Below, piece after piece: positions 40,737 to 50,923 of a stretch of 64,000 nt of DNA. This stretch comes from Synergistetes bacterium HGW-Synergistetes-1. Its GTDB lineage: Bacteria > Synergistota > Synergistia > Synergistales > Synergistaceae. Numbering within the stretch: the first letter of the stretch is position 1; the number at the start of each line of letters is the position of its first letter. The notes beneath the pieces are model-generated. The model did no database searches. It saw nothing but the letters and a program-made list of their open reading frames with translations, and had not been told where the DNA came from. The position numbers and the translations under genes are program-made. The stretch is from the NCBI GenBank assembly GCA_002839185.1, contig PGXO01000001.1:1-64000 (forward strand). Reading direction: 5' to 3'.

Positions 40737-42053
40737 ATGATAGAACGTTACGAAACTCCAGAGATAAAGGCGATCTGGAACGACAAGAACCGTTTCCAAA
40801 AATGGCTTGATGTTGAACTTGCAGTATGTAAGGCCTGGAACGAGGCAGGAAAGATACCTGATGAAGACTACAGGAATATCGTTGAAAAAGCCTCTTTCAG
40901 CGTTGAGAGGATACGCGAGATAGAAGAGGTTACACAGCATGACGTCATCGCATTTGTTTCGAGCGTTGCCGAATGCATAGGAGAGTCAGGCCGCTATGTC
41001 CACCTTGGGCTGACAAGCAGCGATGTGATCGATACAGCCTCCTCTCTCCTTCTTTCAGAGAGCATGAAAACTGTGCTGGATGCACTTTATGCCCTTCATA
41101 AAATGATCGGAGAAAAGGCCTTGGAGTACAAGATGACACCTTGTGCGGGAAGGACTCATGGCATACATGCAGAGCCAACGACCTTTGGCCTTAAAATGCT
41201 CAACCACTACGCTGAGATAGGTCGGGATATAGAGAGGATCACTCAGACCAAGAAAGAGATGATGGTAGGCGGCCTCTCCGGAGCAGTTGGTACTTATGCC
41301 AACTGCCCTCCCTCGATAGAAGCAAGGACCTGCGAACTTCTCGGGCTTAACGTAGATCCGGTATCGACCCAGGTTATCCAGAGGGACAGGCACGCCCGCA
41401 TCGTAACCGACCTTGCTATTTGCGGAGCATCGCTGGAAAGACTGGCTTTGGAGGTACGTCATCTTCAAAGGACTGAGGTTCTGGAGGCCCTTGAACCTTT
41501 CAAAAAAGGTCAGAAAGGGTCGTCTGCAATGCCTCACAAGAAAAACCCCATACTAAGTGAAAGGGTATGCGGAATGGCCAGACTTCTGAGAGGCTATACT
41601 ATTCCCGCCATTGAAAATATAGCCCTCTGGCATGAACGTGACATCAGCCATTCTTCTGTTGAAAGGGTAATGTGGCCTGATGTCTTTCACCTGATACTTT
41701 ACATGACCAAGACAATGACAAAAATTATAAATGGAATTACTGTAAATAAACAAAATATGAAAAATAACATAGATATTACGAAAGGCCTTCTTTTCTCAGG
41801 CAGGATACTGATTGCACTTGTAGAAAGAGAAGGAATTAGCAGAGAAGAGGCATACACAATAGCACAAAGCAATGCAATGAGGTGCTGGAACGAAAAAGTA
41901 CCTCTTCTTGAGCTGCTCAAAAATGACCCAAGGATCAAGAAAATGAGTGAGAGTGAGCTGGAATCTTTATTTGATTTGGAGTATTATCTTAAACATATAG
42001 AAGAGGTCTTCAACAGATTTCCTGAACTGGAGGAGAACTCGACTATAAAATAA
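40737..42053 (+). CDS. purB: Adenylosuccinate lyase
   Basis: PurB (438 residues) acts twice in purine synthesis, releasing fumarate from SAICAR and adenylosuccinate. Fumarase/aspartase-fold motifs: [27 protein letters not shown] (catalytic His) and the signature [11 protein letters not shown] with the mobile catalytic Ser. The C-terminal ADSL_C domain ends at 430. GGGGG lies 8 nt before ATG 40737. It is the only purine-synthesis gene in the run besides guaB at the right end. Confidence 0.96.
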   Translation: MIERYETPEIKAIWNDKNRFQKWLDVELAVCKAWNEAGKIPDEDYRNIVEKASFSVERIREIEEVTQHDVIAFVSSVAECIGESGRYVHLGLTSSDVIDTASSLLLSESMKTVLDALYALHKMIGEKALEYKMTPCAGRTHGIHAEPTTFGLKMLNHYAEIGRDIERITQTKKEMMVGGLSGAVGTYANCPPSIEARTCELLGLNVDPVSTQVIQRDRHARIVTDLAICGASLERLALEVRHLQRTEVLEALEPFKKGQKGSSAMPHKKNPILSERVCGMARLLRGYTIPAIENIALWHERDISHSSVERVMWPDVFHLILYMTKTMTKIINGITVNKQNMKNNIDITKGLLFSGRILIALVEREGISREEAYTIAQSNAMRCWNEKVPLLELLKNDPRIKKMSESELESLFDLEYYLKHIEEVFNRFPELEENSTIK

Positions 42054-42079
42054 TACATAATAATATGGAGGATTTGCAA

Positions 42080-43090
42080 ATGGCTGCTCCAGACAGAAAC
42101 ATGGCTCTCGAAATGGTTCGTGCTACGGAAGCTGCGGCTATGGCCGCTGGACGGTGGATGGGACGCGGGGATAAGAACGGAGTTGACGGTGCCGCAGTTA
42201 ATGCGATGCGTTTCATGCTCAACAACGTCAACATGGACGGTCAGGTCGTTATCGGCGAAGGGGAGAAAGACGAAGCTCCAATGCTTTTTAACGGAGAAAA
42301 ACTTGGTACGGGATGTGATCCACAGGTCGACATCGCAGTAGACCCGATCGACGGGACCCGTCTTACTGCACAGGGCCTTCCGAACGCAGTCAGCGTAGTC
42401 GCATTTGCAGAGCGTGGTTCTATGTTTGACCCACAGCATATTTTCTATATGGACAAGATAGCAACCGGTCCCTTTGCGGCACATGCGATCAACATTGACG
42501 CCTCTCCGTCGGACAACATCAGAGCGGTCGCAAGAGCGTTAAGAAAATCTGTTGAAGACGTAACCGTAATAATCCTCGACAGGCCAAGGCACGAAGAACT
42601 TATTAAAGAGATCCGTTCTATGCATGCCCGTATCAGGCTTATACCTGACGGTGACGTAGCAGGCGCCCTCTCAACATGCAAGCCGAATGCCGGTATCGAC
42701 CTCCTCATGGGGGTCGGAGGATCTCCCGAAGCCGTTATCACAGCATGCGCCGTAAAGTGTGTCGGCGGAAACATGCAGTGCAAACTTTGGCCGCGCAACG
42801 ACGAAGAGAGAGAAAAGTGCAAAGAGAAGGGAATGGACATCAACAAAGTCCTTCATTTAAACGACCTTGTAGCGTGCGACAATGTATTCTTCGCTGCTAC
42901 CGGCGTAACTGACGGAGACTGGCTCAAGGGCGTACGTTACTCCGGAGATGTCGTACACACATCCTCACTTGTCATGAGGGCAAAGAGCGGAACTATCCGT
43001 TACATAGACGCAATACACAATGTGCAGAAACTGGATGAGATAAGCGGCATAAAATATGGAGCACAGTCCAACGCAGTTTCATTCCTGTAA
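42080..43090 (+). CDS. glpX: Fructose-1,6-bisphosphatase class II
   Basis: GlpX (336 residues), a metal-dependent phosphatase of gluconeogenesis. Motifs: [13 protein letters not shown] (metal Glu/Asp), [20 protein letters not shown], and [11 protein letters not shown] with the [12 protein letters not shown] segment. It has no membrane part. GGAGGA (42067-42072) sets ATG 42080. Family members can also act on sedoheptulose-1,7-bisphosphate. A strong terminator follows. Confidence 0.95.
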   Translation: MAAPDRNMALEMVRATEAAAMAAGRWMGRGDKNGVDGAAVNAMRFMLNNVNMDGQVVIGEGEKDEAPMLFNGEKLGTGCDPQVDIAVDPIDGTRLTAQGLPNAVSVVAFAERGSMFDPQHIFYMDKIATGPFAAHAINIDASPSDNIRAVARALRKSVEDVTVIILDRPRHEELIKEIRSMHARIRLIPDGDVAGALSTCKPNAGIDLLMGVGGSPEAVITACAVKCVGGNMQCKLWPRNDEEREKCKEKGMDINKVLHLNDLVACDNVFFAATGVTDGDWLKGVRYSGDVVHTSSLVMRAKSGTIRYIDAIHNVQKLDEISGIKYGAQSNAVSFL

Positions 43091-43121
43091 TATCTGACAT
43101 ATAGATCAGACGGTCCTTACT

Positions 43122-43168
43122 TTAAGGCAGCTTCTTCGCTCTAAGCGATTATTAGCTGCCTTTTTTGT
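43122..43168 (+). terminator. Terminator after glpX
   Basis: AAGGCAGCT (43124-43132) and AGCTGCCTT (43154-43162) form a 9-bp stem with a long internal loop, followed by TTTTTTG. It closes the ftsY-purB-glpX stretch. Confidence 0.88.
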
Positions 43169-43421
43169 TATCTTTAGAATAAATAACGGACAACGATATC
43201 CATTATTTAATATGTTGACATTCAATATGTCGATTGTTTCTAAAAGATATTCACAGATCATAATATTTACTTTGATATTACGATTTGTTTTTTAAATTTC
43301 AACAAATTTACAGCAGTTACATTGTTAAAATTATTTGAATATTGCGGCTTGACTTTCAATGAGCCAGTGCTAATCTTTATACGTAAGTTAAATGATCCAC
43401 ATACGCGAGGGGGCGGTCTTT
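43169..43421 (+). promoter_or_regulatory. AT-rich upstream region of the aldehyde oxidoreductase operon
   Basis: No gene. A possible promoter is TTGACT (43349-43354), 16 nt, TAATCT (43371-43376). Another TTGACA at 43215-43220 has no good -10. TTGTTAA (43322-43328) equals a half-site of the Rex redox repressor, but the second half-site is poor. AGGGGG (43408-43413) sets the TTG start at 43422. Confidence 0.35.
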
Positions 43422-43883
43422 TTGGGGGAGATCGATCGAATCGCTGAGATTTTGCATAAACATAAGCAAGATCCCAGATATTTGCTTGCAATTCTTCTCG
43501 ATATCCAGGAATCAGAAAACTGCATTTCAATTGAAGCTATGCGTGCCGCTGCAGAGTACCTTGGCGTTTCCGAAAGCCGTGTATTTGCTGTTGTTACTTT
43601 CTATCGCACTCTGAGCCAGAAGAAAAAAGGACGCAGAATAATTAGAGTCTGTACAGGAACAGCATGTCACCTGCGCGGTTCTGCCGCAGTTCTTCAGGAA
43701 CTTGAAAAACAGCTTGCCATCAAGATAGGCGGAGTTACAGAAGACGGCGAATATACTCTTGAAACAGTTAACTGTGTCGGTGCCTGCGCGCTTGCGCCGG
43801 TCATAACATCCGGCGAAAATTCTTTTGGCAGGATGGACCCATCCAAAGCAGCAGAGCTTCTGGCAAAGGGGGCTTTTGCATGA
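43422..43883 (+). CDS. NuoE/HydC-like [2Fe-2S] subunit
   Basis: Thioredoxin-fold [2Fe-2S] protein of 153 residues of the NuoE family. Cluster ligands are in CTGTACHL and CVGACALAP, the C-x4-C ... C-x3-C pattern. In bifurcating hydrogenases and related complexes this subunit docks on the NuoF-like flavoprotein. TTG 43422 is preferred over ATG 43392 because AGGGGG lies 8 nt before it. It overlaps the next gene by ATGA. Given the operon, it is probably a subunit of an NAD/ferredoxin-linked aldehyde oxidoreductase rather than of complex I, as no other nuo genes are present. Confidence 0.88.
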   Translation: MGEIDRIAEILHKHKQDPRYLLAILLDIQESENCISIEAMRAAAEYLGVSESRVFAVVTFYRTLSQKKKGRRIIRVCTGTACHLRGSAAVLQELEKQLAIKIGGVTEDGEYTLETVNCVGACALAPVITSGENSFGRMDPSKAAELLAKGAFA

Positions 43884-45814
43884 GATTTGATACTCTTTCT
43901 GATTTGAAAAATTACAAAAATAAGATTTCACAAAAGCAAGATAAGAGGAAAGAGATCTGGATATGCGGAGGCCCGGGATGTGTTGCAAACGGCAGCATTA
44001 TTCTTGCTGAAGAATTTGCCAAAGCTTTAGGCAAAAAAGCATCTTCTGATGAGAGCCCATCATTCTGGCACAGCATCAAAGTCCTTATACGACCTGAAGA
44101 AAATGAAAAAGAAAAATTGATCAGGACAGGTATCACAGGCTGCATGGGACCATGCGAGAATGGTCCTATCGTGCATATCGAACCTGGCGGGCTATATTAT
44201 CAGAAAGTAACAATTGATGACATTGAGGGTATCCTTGGATCAATAAAGGAGAACATTCCTTATAAGGCTAAAGCGATGTCCGGACATGACGGTAAGCCTG
44301 CTGAAGTTCCTTCTGCAGAAAATATACCTTTCCTTGCAAAACAGAAAAAACTTGTTCTTGGCAAAATGACTGCTATGTCCCCGCTTGACCTCGAAGATTA
44401 CATTGCCCACGGCGGATATTCAGGTCTCATAAAATCATTAGATTCGATGACCCCCGAGGAAGTTTGCAACGAAGTTAAAGTCTCGGGACTAAGAGGCAGA
44501 GGCGGCGGCGGTTTCCCGACAGGAGTAAAGTGGGAATCCTGTCGTAATTCAGCTTCAGAGATGCGCTATGTGCTTGTCAACGGTGACGAGGGTGACCCGG
44601 GTGCATTTATGGACAGGGCGCTTATGGAGGGTGATCCCTATTCTGTTATAGAGGGACTTACCATCGGTGCCTACGCGATCGGTTCCAGCGAAGGCATCAT
44701 ATATGTAAGGCATGAATATCCGCTGGCTGTCAAGAGGCTTGCAAACGCGATAAAAAACCTCGAAGAAGCCGGACTGCTCGGTACAAACATACTCGGCACA
44801 GGTTTTGATTTTCATGTTGAGATCTGCAAAGGCGGAGGAGCTTTTGTCTGCGGCGAGTCTACTGCACTCATGACCTCTATAGAGGGAAAGCCGGGTGTCC
44901 CCAGGGTCAAGTACATAAGATCTACAGAAAGGGGCCTCTGGGAGTCTCCTACAGTGCTCAACAACGTAGAAACATGGGCAAACGTGCCCCATATCATTAC
45001 AAACGGTTCAGAATGGTTCAGGAGTATTGGATCTGAAAACAATTCAGGCACGAAGGTTTTCGCCATTGTAGGCAAAGTCAAAAATACTGGACTTGTCGAG
45101 GTGCCAATGGGAACAACACTGAGGCAGATAATTTACGATATAGGCGGAGGAGTAGCCCAAAATCGTCCTTTCAAAGCCGTCCAGACTGGGGGACCATCAG
45201 GCGGATGCCTTCCTGCCTCGATGCTTGACACCCCGGTAGACTTCGACAGCCTCACAGAGGCAGGGTCGATGATGGGTTCGGGCGGCATGATAGTAATGGA
45301 CGACAGGACCTGTATGGTAGATATAGCCCGTTATTTCATCGATTTCCTTGTTGGAGAATCATGCGGCAAATGTGTTCCCTGCAGAGAAGGCCTGAAAAAA
45401 ATGCAGATGATCCTGCACGACCTGACAAGCGGAAAAGGCCGGGAGGGCGATACTAAGGCACTCGAAGATCTTGCCGAGGGAATCTCAGACACCTCTCTTT
45501 GTGCATTGGGGCAGTCTGCAGCAAATCCGGTACTGTCTACAATCAAATATTTTAAAGAGGAATATATTGAGCACGAAAAGGAGCATTTTTGCAGATCAGG
45601 AGTTTGCCCCGGAATGTTCAGGGTGACGATCGATGAAGAGAAATGTAAGAGTTGCGGCTTATGCTCTAAAAATTGTCCTGCAGACACGATAGAAAAACTT
45701 GACAATGGTAAGTACCGCATTAAACAGGATGGCTGCATAAAGTGCGGAGCATGTTTTGAGGTATGTCCATTCTCCTCTGTGGAAATAGTAAAAGAGGTGA
45801 GCAAAGATGATTGA
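43880..45814 (+). CDS. NuoF/HydB-like NAD- and FMN-binding flavoprotein
   Basis: A 644-residue subunit that exchanges electrons with NAD(H). The N-terminal thioredoxin-like domain (about 25-125) holds a [2Fe-2S]-type Cys set ([20 protein letters not shown]). The FMN/NADH core has [14 protein letters not shown] (about 206) and [31 protein letters not shown] (about 493) is the [4Fe-4S] site. The C-terminus adds two [4Fe-4S] clusters, [11 protein letters not shown] and [12 protein letters not shown], as in HydB of electron-bifurcating hydrogenases. It overlaps its neighbours on both sides (4 and 8 nt). Confidence 0.93.
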   Translation: MRFDTLSDLKNYKNKISQKQDKRKEIWICGGPGCVANGSIILAEEFAKALGKKASSDESPSFWHSIKVLIRPEENEKEKLIRTGITGCMGPCENGPIVHIEPGGLYYQKVTIDDIEGILGSIKENIPYKAKAMSGHDGKPAEVPSAENIPFLAKQKKLVLGKMTAMSPLDLEDYIAHGGYSGLIKSLDSMTPEEVCNEVKVSGLRGRGGGGFPTGVKWESCRNSASEMRYVLVNGDEGDPGAFMDRALMEGDPYSVIEGLTIGAYAIGSSEGIIYVRHEYPLAVKRLANAIKNLEEAGLLGTNILGTGFDFHVEICKGGGAFVCGESTALMTSIEGKPGVPRVKYIRSTERGLWESPTVLNNVETWANVPHIITNGSEWFRSIGSENNSGTKVFAIVGKVKNTGLVEVPMGTTLRQIIYDIGGGVAQNRPFKAVQTGGPSGGCLPASMLDTPVDFDSLTEAGSMMGSGGMIVMDDRTCMVDIARYFIDFLVGESCGKCVPCREGLKKMQMILHDLTSGKGREGDTKALEDLAEGISDTSLCALGQSAANPVLSTIKYFKEEYIEHEKEHFCRSGVCPGMFRVTIDEEKCKSCGLCSKNCPADTIEKLDNGKYRIKQDGCIKCGACFEVCPFSSVEIVKEVSKDD

Positions 45815-46544
45815 TATAACTATAAACGGGATACCAATTAAAGTTGAAAAAGGGGCAACGATCCTTCATGCGGCCCAGGAAAGCAACATCGATATCCCCA
45901 CCCTCTGCAACCACGAAGGATTGGTGCCCGATGGCAACTGCAGGATATGTTCTGTAGAAATAGATGACAGGGGAAGCAAAAAGATAGTAGCATCTTGTAT
46001 GTTCCCTATCACAAGGAGCATATCTGTAGAGACTGAGACAGAGAGAGTACAAAGGGCCAGAAATACAGTCCTTCAGCTTCTAATAAACAGAAACCCAAAA
46101 TCACCTATCATCCAGCAGCTGTGTGATAAATACGGTGTGATACGCGAGGAGAGGTTTGCCTTGGAGCCTGATCTCTGCATCAGGTGCGGTCGCTGCGTCA
46201 GGGCATGCGAAGCTAACGGGACTAAGGCGATAGAGCTTGTTGACAGAGGTTTTGACCGGCATGTAGCGCCCCCGTACGAACTTGAGACCGACGCCTGCAT
46301 AGGCTGCCTTTCATGTGCGACAGTATGTCCGACCGGAAAAATTACCTACGAAGAATCGCCGGGAAAGAGAACAATATGGCACAAAGATTTTGATGTTCTT
46401 CAGTGTAAGAGGTGTGGCATTTACTTTGCTACAAAAGAGATGCTCGACTGGGCAGGCAGGCCTGAAAATGACCGGGATTACTGTGATCACTGCCAGAAGT
46501 ACATTGAAAGCGTAAAGTTCTTAACAGAGTCTCAAAAGAAATAA
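45807..46544 (+). CDS. NuoG/HydA N-terminal-like iron-sulfur subunit, no catalytic domain
   Basis: Product of 245 residues. The N-terminal plant-type [2Fe-2S] domain has [15 protein letters not shown] plus a later Cys. Where NuoG and HydA have the His-Cys3 [4Fe-4S] motif, this protein has [16 protein letters not shown], so that cluster is missing. Two [4Fe-4S] motifs follow ([23 protein letters not shown]). It then stops short of any H-cluster or molybdopterin domain and ends with a four-Cys module (CKRCG near 200, YCDHCQ near 230), probably a metal site. It would link the flavoprotein to the catalytic half encoded downstream. Confidence 0.85.
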   Translation: MIDITINGIPIKVEKGATILHAAQESNIDIPTLCNHEGLVPDGNCRICSVEIDDRGSKKIVASCMFPITRSISVETETERVQRARNTVLQLLINRNPKSPIIQQLCDKYGVIREERFALEPDLCIRCGRCVRACEANGTKAIELVDRGFDRHVAPPYELETDACIGCLSCATVCPTGKITYEESPGKRTIWHKDFDVLQCKRCGIYFATKEMLDWAGRPENDRDYCDHCQKYIESVKFLTESQKK

Positions 46545-46567
46545 CAGCCCCATTAATATTCGTCCTT

Positions 46568-46675
46568 CGACCCGGCGTATCTCACGCAGAAACTCCGGGC
46601 ATTGGGCAGCAGGAGCGATCCCGCCGCCTGCCGATTAGCAAAGAAGGAGGCCCTGAGCGGGTCTCCTTTTGTCTT
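46568..46675 (+). promoter_or_regulatory. Moco/Tuco-type cofactor riboswitch with terminator-like 3' hairpin
   Basis: The 184-nt gap between the iron-sulfur subunit and ferredoxin genes holds a structured RNA. ACTCCGGGCATTGGGC, then GATCCCGCCGCCTGCC, then GCAAAG match, from memory, the conserved core of the Moco RNA motif, which controls molybdenum and (Tuco variant) tungsten cofactor genes. CCCGG (46571-46575) can pair with CCGGG (46595-46599). The 3' part, AAGGAGGCCC (46644-46653) with GGGTCTCCTT (46659-46668) then TTG, is a 10-bp stem with a short T-run, plausible as a terminator platform. The downstream AOR-family gene fits the ligand. Confidence 0.72.
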
Positions 46676-46727
46676 TACAACACCCGTAAGATGCGGGAAT
46701 CACAAAAAGTACAGGGAGGAATGTGGC

Positions 46728-47204
46728 ATGGAAATGATACTTTTAACATCGCCGGAAAAATGTATTGGCTGCGGGACCTGTGAACTGGCCTGTTCACTGG
46801 CTCAAAACGGAGAGTGCAGGCCAGCTATTTCAAGAGTCAATGTCTTTAGATTCGACAGGGGCAGCAATGTCCCTATGATGTGCTTCCAGTGTGAAGAGGC
46901 AGCATGCATGGCGGTCTGCAAGACCAAAGCCCTTGTCCGTGACGAGGAGACCGGAGTTGTGCAGGTTGAAGAGGACAAGTGTATCGGATGCAGAATGTGC
47001 GTTATGGCATGTCCTTTCGGAAATATCGCTTTCGACAGGGTCGCTAAAGTAGCAATAAAGTGCAACCATTGTGACGGAGAGCCTCTTTGTGCTGAATTCT
47101 GTCCCACGGCAGCGATCGAATATGTCCCCGCGGATACCGCTACACTTAACAGGAAAAAAGCATTTTCAGCCAAAATGAAACAGGCACTTGAGGAGGTGAA
47201 GTAA
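46728..47204 (+). CDS. Four-cluster ferredoxin subunit of the aldehyde oxidoreductase
   Basis: A polyferredoxin of 158 residues (HycB/DmsB type). Four Cys groups: [36 protein letters not shown] and [15 protein letters not shown], enough for four [4Fe-4S] clusters. It carries electrons between the tungstopterin subunit and the NAD/flavin subunits. GGGAGG (46714-46719) 8 nt before ATG 46728 sets the start; longer readings run back through the riboswitch. It ends 1 nt before the catalytic gene, with which it probably forms a stable pair. Confidence 0.92.
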   Translation: MEMILLTSPEKCIGCGTCELACSLAQNGECRPAISRVNVFRFDRGSNVPMMCFQCEEAACMAVCKTKALVRDEETGVVQVEEDKCIGCRMCVMACPFGNIAFDRVAKVAIKCNHCDGEPLCAEFCPTAAIEYVPADTATLNRKKAFSAKMKQALEEVK

Positions 47205-47205
47205 T

Positions 47206-49020
47206 ATGGCAGGCTGGACAGAAACAATTCTGAGGGTAAACCTCACTGAAGGAACTGTTAAAAAAGAAGCTCTGGACATGGAGGCGGCAAAGAAATACCT
47301 CGGGTGCAGAGGGCTGGGTGTCTATTACTACATGAAAGAAGTCAAACCGGGCGTAGATCCTCTCGGACCCGAGAACAACCTGATATTTGCAACTGGTGTG
47401 CTCACAGGCACCATGGGTTCGAGCACAGGCAGATATGAAGTAGTAACCCGTGCGCCTCTCAACGGTACGCTTGCCGGATCCAATTCTGGCGGATACTGGG
47501 GACCGGAACTTAAATACGCCGGATATGACATGATCATTTTTGAGGGACAGTCTTCAAAACCGGTATATCTCAACATCTACAACGGAACTGCGGAACTTTG
47601 CGACGCGTCCGGCCTATGGGGGAAGACTGTGCCTGAAACAACTGCAGCCCTGCTTGCAATGCATGACCCAGATGCGAAAGTAACATGCATAGGACCCGCC
47701 GGAGAAAACAAAGTTTTATTCGCCAGCGTAATGAATGATGACCACAGGGCAGCCGGACGAAGCGGAGTAGGAGCCGTAATGGGTTCCAAGAACCTTAAAG
47801 CTATTGTTGTCCGAGGCACTAAAGGAGTAAAGATCGGAGATAAGGATAAATTCCTTGCTGCGGTCAGGGCAAGCAAAAAACTGCTTAAAGAAAATGCAGT
47901 CACAAGCGGCGGGCTTCCGGCTTTTGGAACGAACGTCCTCGTAAACATCCTCAACTCAGTGGGCTCTCTCCCAACCAGGAATTTTCGGGAATCTCATTTT
48001 GAGACGGCGGATAAGGTTGGCGGAGAATCTCTCGCTGCAACTAGATTGCACAAGAATAAGGCATGTGCCTATTGTTCGATCGGATGCGGAAGGGTTGCAT
48101 GGAGTGAAGGCAAATATGCAGGAGAGGGCGAAGGCCCTGAATATGAAACAGTCTGGTGCTTTGGTCCTGACTGCGGCATAGACAACATCGATGTTGTAAA
48201 CAAGGCCAACTTCATCTGCAACGAACTCGGACTCGATACGATCACAATGGGCAGTACAATGGCAGCAGCTATGGAACTATATGAAACGGGTGCCATAGGA
48301 AAAGATGAAGTTGGACACGAACTCAAGTTCGGCAGCGAAGATGCTCTTATAGCTCTCGTTGAGGCCACCGCTTACAGAAAAGGCTTCGGAAACGAGCTTG
48401 CAGAGGGTTCATTCAGGATGGCAAGCAAATTTGGACATCCCGAATTCTCCATGACAGCCAAAAAACAGGAGATGCCGGCATATGACCCGCGCGGCATCCA
48501 GGGAATAGGACTCAACTATGCTACCTCAAACAGGGGTGGCTGCCACGTCCGCGGATATACAATATCTCCTGAGATCCTTGGCCTGCCGGAAAAACTTGAC
48601 CAGCAGTCCATTGTTGAAAAGCCGGCATGGGTAAAGGGATTCCAGGATCTGACGGCAGCAGTTGACTCCGCAGGCATGTGCCTCTTTACAACATTCGCAC
48701 TCGGAGCCCCAGCTATCGCAGACGAGATCACAGGTGCATCAGGAATTGAATTCTCCGGTGACGAGGTGGCATTGGCAGGCGAGAGGATATACAACCTTGA
48801 AAGGCTGTACAATCTCAGCGTCGGATATACAAAAGCAGATGACACTCTGCCTGCAAGGATGTTCAACGATCCTATCAGCTCAGGCCCGATGAAGGGCAAC
48901 GTAAGCCGCGTTCCCGAAATGCTCCCTCATTACTATGAGGCAAGGGGCTGGGATGAAAACGGAGTGCCGACACCGGAAAGGCTTGAAGCGCTGGGACTCA
49001 GGGAGTTTATGACTATTTAA
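47206..49020 (+). CDS. AOR-family tungsten (or molybdenum) aldehyde oxidoreductase
   Basis: Catalytic subunit of 604 residues, full length for the aldehyde:ferredoxin oxidoreductase family, which oxidises aldehydes to acids at a tungsto-bispterin. The N-terminal domain contains [18 protein letters not shown] and [16 protein letters not shown]. The [4Fe-4S] ligands are CAYCSIGC (about 287-294) with a fourth Cys near residue 492 (GMCLFTTF). [18 protein letters not shown] is the pterin-contact region. AGGAGGTGA upstream is a near-ideal ribosome site. Tungsten is inferred from the family. Substrate range cannot be told from sequence. Confidence 0.93.
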   Translation: MAGWTETILRVNLTEGTVKKEALDMEAAKKYLGCRGLGVYYYMKEVKPGVDPLGPENNLIFATGVLTGTMGSSTGRYEVVTRAPLNGTLAGSNSGGYWGPELKYAGYDMIIFEGQSSKPVYLNIYNGTAELCDASGLWGKTVPETTAALLAMHDPDAKVTCIGPAGENKVLFASVMNDDHRAAGRSGVGAVMGSKNLKAIVVRGTKGVKIGDKDKFLAAVRASKKLLKENAVTSGGLPAFGTNVLVNILNSVGSLPTRNFRESHFETADKVGGESLAATRLHKNKACAYCSIGCGRVAWSEGKYAGEGEGPEYETVWCFGPDCGIDNIDVVNKANFICNELGLDTITMGSTMAAAMELYETGAIGKDEVGHELKFGSEDALIALVEATAYRKGFGNELAEGSFRMASKFGHPEFSMTAKKQEMPAYDPRGIQGIGLNYATSNRGGCHVRGYTISPEILGLPEKLDQQSIVEKPAWVKGFQDLTAAVDSAGMCLFTTFALGAPAIADEITGASGIEFSGDEVALAGERIYNLERLYNLSVGYTKADDTLPARMFNDPISSGPMKGNVSRVPEMLPHYYEARGWDENGVPTPERLEALGLREFMTI

Positions 49021-49074
49021 GGACCATTTGTACAAAACAATAACCTGATCTTCACAGCGTAAGGAGGCGAGCCC

Positions 49075-49347
49075 TTGATAAAAGTCGGTTTTTTCGCAGA
49101 TATAAGGACTATGGTCGGCACCAAGGAGATAACAATGCCTTTAAGACCGACTCTTGGACTCCTCATGGAGGACCTTAACGCGAAGTTCGGGAAAAGTTTC
49201 CGTGATTTCTGCATGGACGGAGACAAAATATCCAAAAGGGTCAACATCCTTGTCAACGGTCACCATATGCTCCACCTCCAAAAGGACGATACCCCGCTTA
49301 AAGACGGCGACGACGTAAGGATATTTCCGCTCATCGGCGGAGGCTAG
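49075..49347 (+). CDS. MoaD/ThiS-family sulfur carrier
   Basis: Ubiquitin-fold protein of 90 residues ending in Gly-Gly-Gly (FPLIGGG), the C-terminus that is thiocarboxylated to donate sulfur. MoaD-like proteins are often encoded next to AOR genes and supply dithiolene sulfur for the pterin. Some AOR-linked MoaD proteins may serve the cofactor of that enzyme alone; this is inference. TTG 49075 has AAGGAGG 7 nt upstream. It is the last gene of the operon. Confidence 0.88.
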   Translation: MIKVGFFADIRTMVGTKEITMPLRPTLGLLMEDLNAKFGKSFRDFCMDGDKISKRVNILVNGHHMLHLQKDDTPLKDGDDVRIFPLIGGG

Positions 49348-49372
49348 AGAATAGCAGCCAAGGTGTCATACA

Positions 49373-49425
49373 AAAAAACAGAGCCACGGACATTAAACAC
49401 GTGTCCGGGGCTCTGTTTAAAAATA
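49373..49425. terminator. Shared terminator between convergent genes
   Basis: AAACAGAGCCACGGACA and TGTCCGGGGCTCTGTTT form a long stem with A-run and T-run on either side, serving both the aldehyde oxidoreductase operon (plus) and cysS (minus). Confidence 0.92.
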
Positions 49426-49437
49426 ATGTATTTGAAG

Positions 49438-50835
49438 CTAGATCTGTCTTTTCCAGCGTGCGCCCTGCGGCGTATCTTCGATTATTATCCCTTTTGCCGC
49501 CAGCAGATCCCTGATTTCGTCCGATCTTTTGAAATTCTTGGATTTTCTGGCCTCGACCCTCTCAGCAAGAAGTGCGTCTATTTCAGCATCAGAGCCTTCC
49601 TCAGTCTGAAAGAATCCAAATACCCTGTTCACTTCATCAAAGAAATCCTTTGCAGCCTTTATGCCCTCCCGGCATAGCCCCTCGTTTTCCGTCAGATGGA
49701 CATTAACAGCCCTGATCAAGTCAAATATGCTCCCAAGAGCCCCGGCTGTGTTGAAATCATCTTCCATAGCATCTTTATAGCCTTGCCTGGCACGGGTCAC
49801 AGCCTCGGCAAGCGAGTCATCCTTCTCACAGGGGTTACGGTTTGCCACTGCGAAATTAAGGTCAGCATAGCAGTTGTTGATCCTTTCAAGCGCGCTCTGA
49901 GCCTGGTCCAGACCCTCTTTAGAAAAATTGATGGGGGAGCGGTAGTGCGCGCTCAGGAGGAAGTAGCGAAGCACCAGCGGATTAAATTTATTCCTTATGT
50001 CTCTTACCGTCATGAAATTGCCAAGGGATTTCGACATCTTTTCTTTGTCGATCATTATGTATGCGTTGTGGAGCCAGTATTTTACAAACTGGCACCCGGA
50101 AGCGCACTCAGACTGAGCTATCTCGTTTTCGTGGTGGGGGAATACAAGGTCGCTGCCTCCGCCGTGGATATCTATCGAGTCTCCAAGATACTTAGTGGAC
50201 ATTGCGCTGCATTCGATGTGCCAGCCCGGTCGGCCGTTGCCCCACGGGCTCTCCCAGAAAGGCTCTCCGGGTTTGCTGGCCTTCCAGAGCGCAAAATCAA
50301 GCGGATTGTTCTTTCTTTCATCCACTTCGATCCTTGCTCCGCTCACAAGCTCGTCTATGCTCTGTTTTGAAAGTTTGCCGTATTCTGGGAAACTTACTAC
50401 AGAGAAGTAGACATCCCCCTCTTTTTCATAGGCGTGGCCTTTCTCTATGAGTGTCTTAACGATCTTGATGATCTCCTCTATTTCGTGGGTAGCCCTGGGG
50501 TGGACATCCGCTCTTTTGATACCAAGAGCGTCAGCATCCTCAAAATATTCTGCAATGAATCTTTCCGCCAATTCAGGGACAGTTATTCCCATCTCGTTTG
50601 CACGTCTGATCATTTTGTCGTCTATGTCGGTGAAATTCTGGACAAACGTCACCTCGTAGCCGGTCGCCTCAAGATATCTCCTAAAGAGGTCAAAGAGAAC
50701 GAAAGGCCTAGCGTTGCCGATGTGGAAAAAATCATATACAGTAGGTCCGCAGACGTAAAATCTGACCTTGTTTTTTTCTATTGGTTCAAATGGTTCTTTT
50801 TTTCTCGTTAGATCGTTATAAACTACCAGAGCCAT
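49438..50835 (-). CDS. cysS: Cysteinyl-tRNA synthetase
   Basis: CysRS (465 residues), the only convincing minus-strand gene. HIGH-type motif in YVCGPTVYDFFHIGNARPF (with the zinc Cys), the other zinc ligands in WHIECSAM and HHENEIAQSE, and KMSKSLGNF near residue 265. The anticodon-binding C-terminus is normal. The start ATG (reverse complement of 50833-50835) has GGAGGTG upstream. It is flanked by the shared terminator at its 3' end and faces away from uvrC, with an 88-nt gap. Confidence 0.97.
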   Translation of the reverse strand: MALVVYNDLTRKKEPFEPIEKNKVRFYVCGPTVYDFFHIGNARPFVLFDLFRRYLEATGYEVTFVQNFTDIDDKMIRRANEMGITVPELAERFIAEYFEDADALGIKRADVHPRATHEIEEIIKIVKTLIEKGHAYEKEGDVYFSVVSFPEYGKLSKQSIDELVSGARIEVDERKNNPLDFALWKASKPGEPFWESPWGNGRPGWHIECSAMSTKYLGDSIDIHGGGSDLVFPHHENEIAQSECASGCQFVKYWLHNAYIMIDKEKMSKSLGNFMTVRDIRNKFNPLVLRYFLLSAHYRSPINFSKEGLDQAQSALERINNCYADLNFAVANRNPCEKDDSLAEAVTRARQGYKDAMEDDFNTAGALGSIFDLIRAVNVHLTENEGLCREGIKAAKDFFDEVNRVFGFFQTEEGSDAEIDALLAERVEARKSKNFKRSDEIRDLLAAKGIIIEDTPQGARWKRQI

Positions 50836-50923
50836 TGTGGCACCTCCTGAATGCTACTTTAACCATACTATGATATCCTATACCATGAGCCTGACATCAG
50901 CAATCACGGAAAGGAATTTTTTT

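Noticed and set aside
43322-43339. Rex repressor operator upstream of the NuoE-like gene
   Set aside because: One half-site (TTGTTAA) is perfect but the second half is poor, so it is not called as a site.
46602-46727. N-terminal extension of the ferredoxin subunit through the riboswitch region
   Set aside because: The extended reading is an artefact of the structured RNA; GGGAGG before ATG 46728 and the conserved first Cys group fix the start.
49696-50370. 224-codon plus-strand open frame inside cysS
   Set aside because: It is the antisense of a fully conserved CysRS gene; the product is Cys/His-rich with no recognisable domain.
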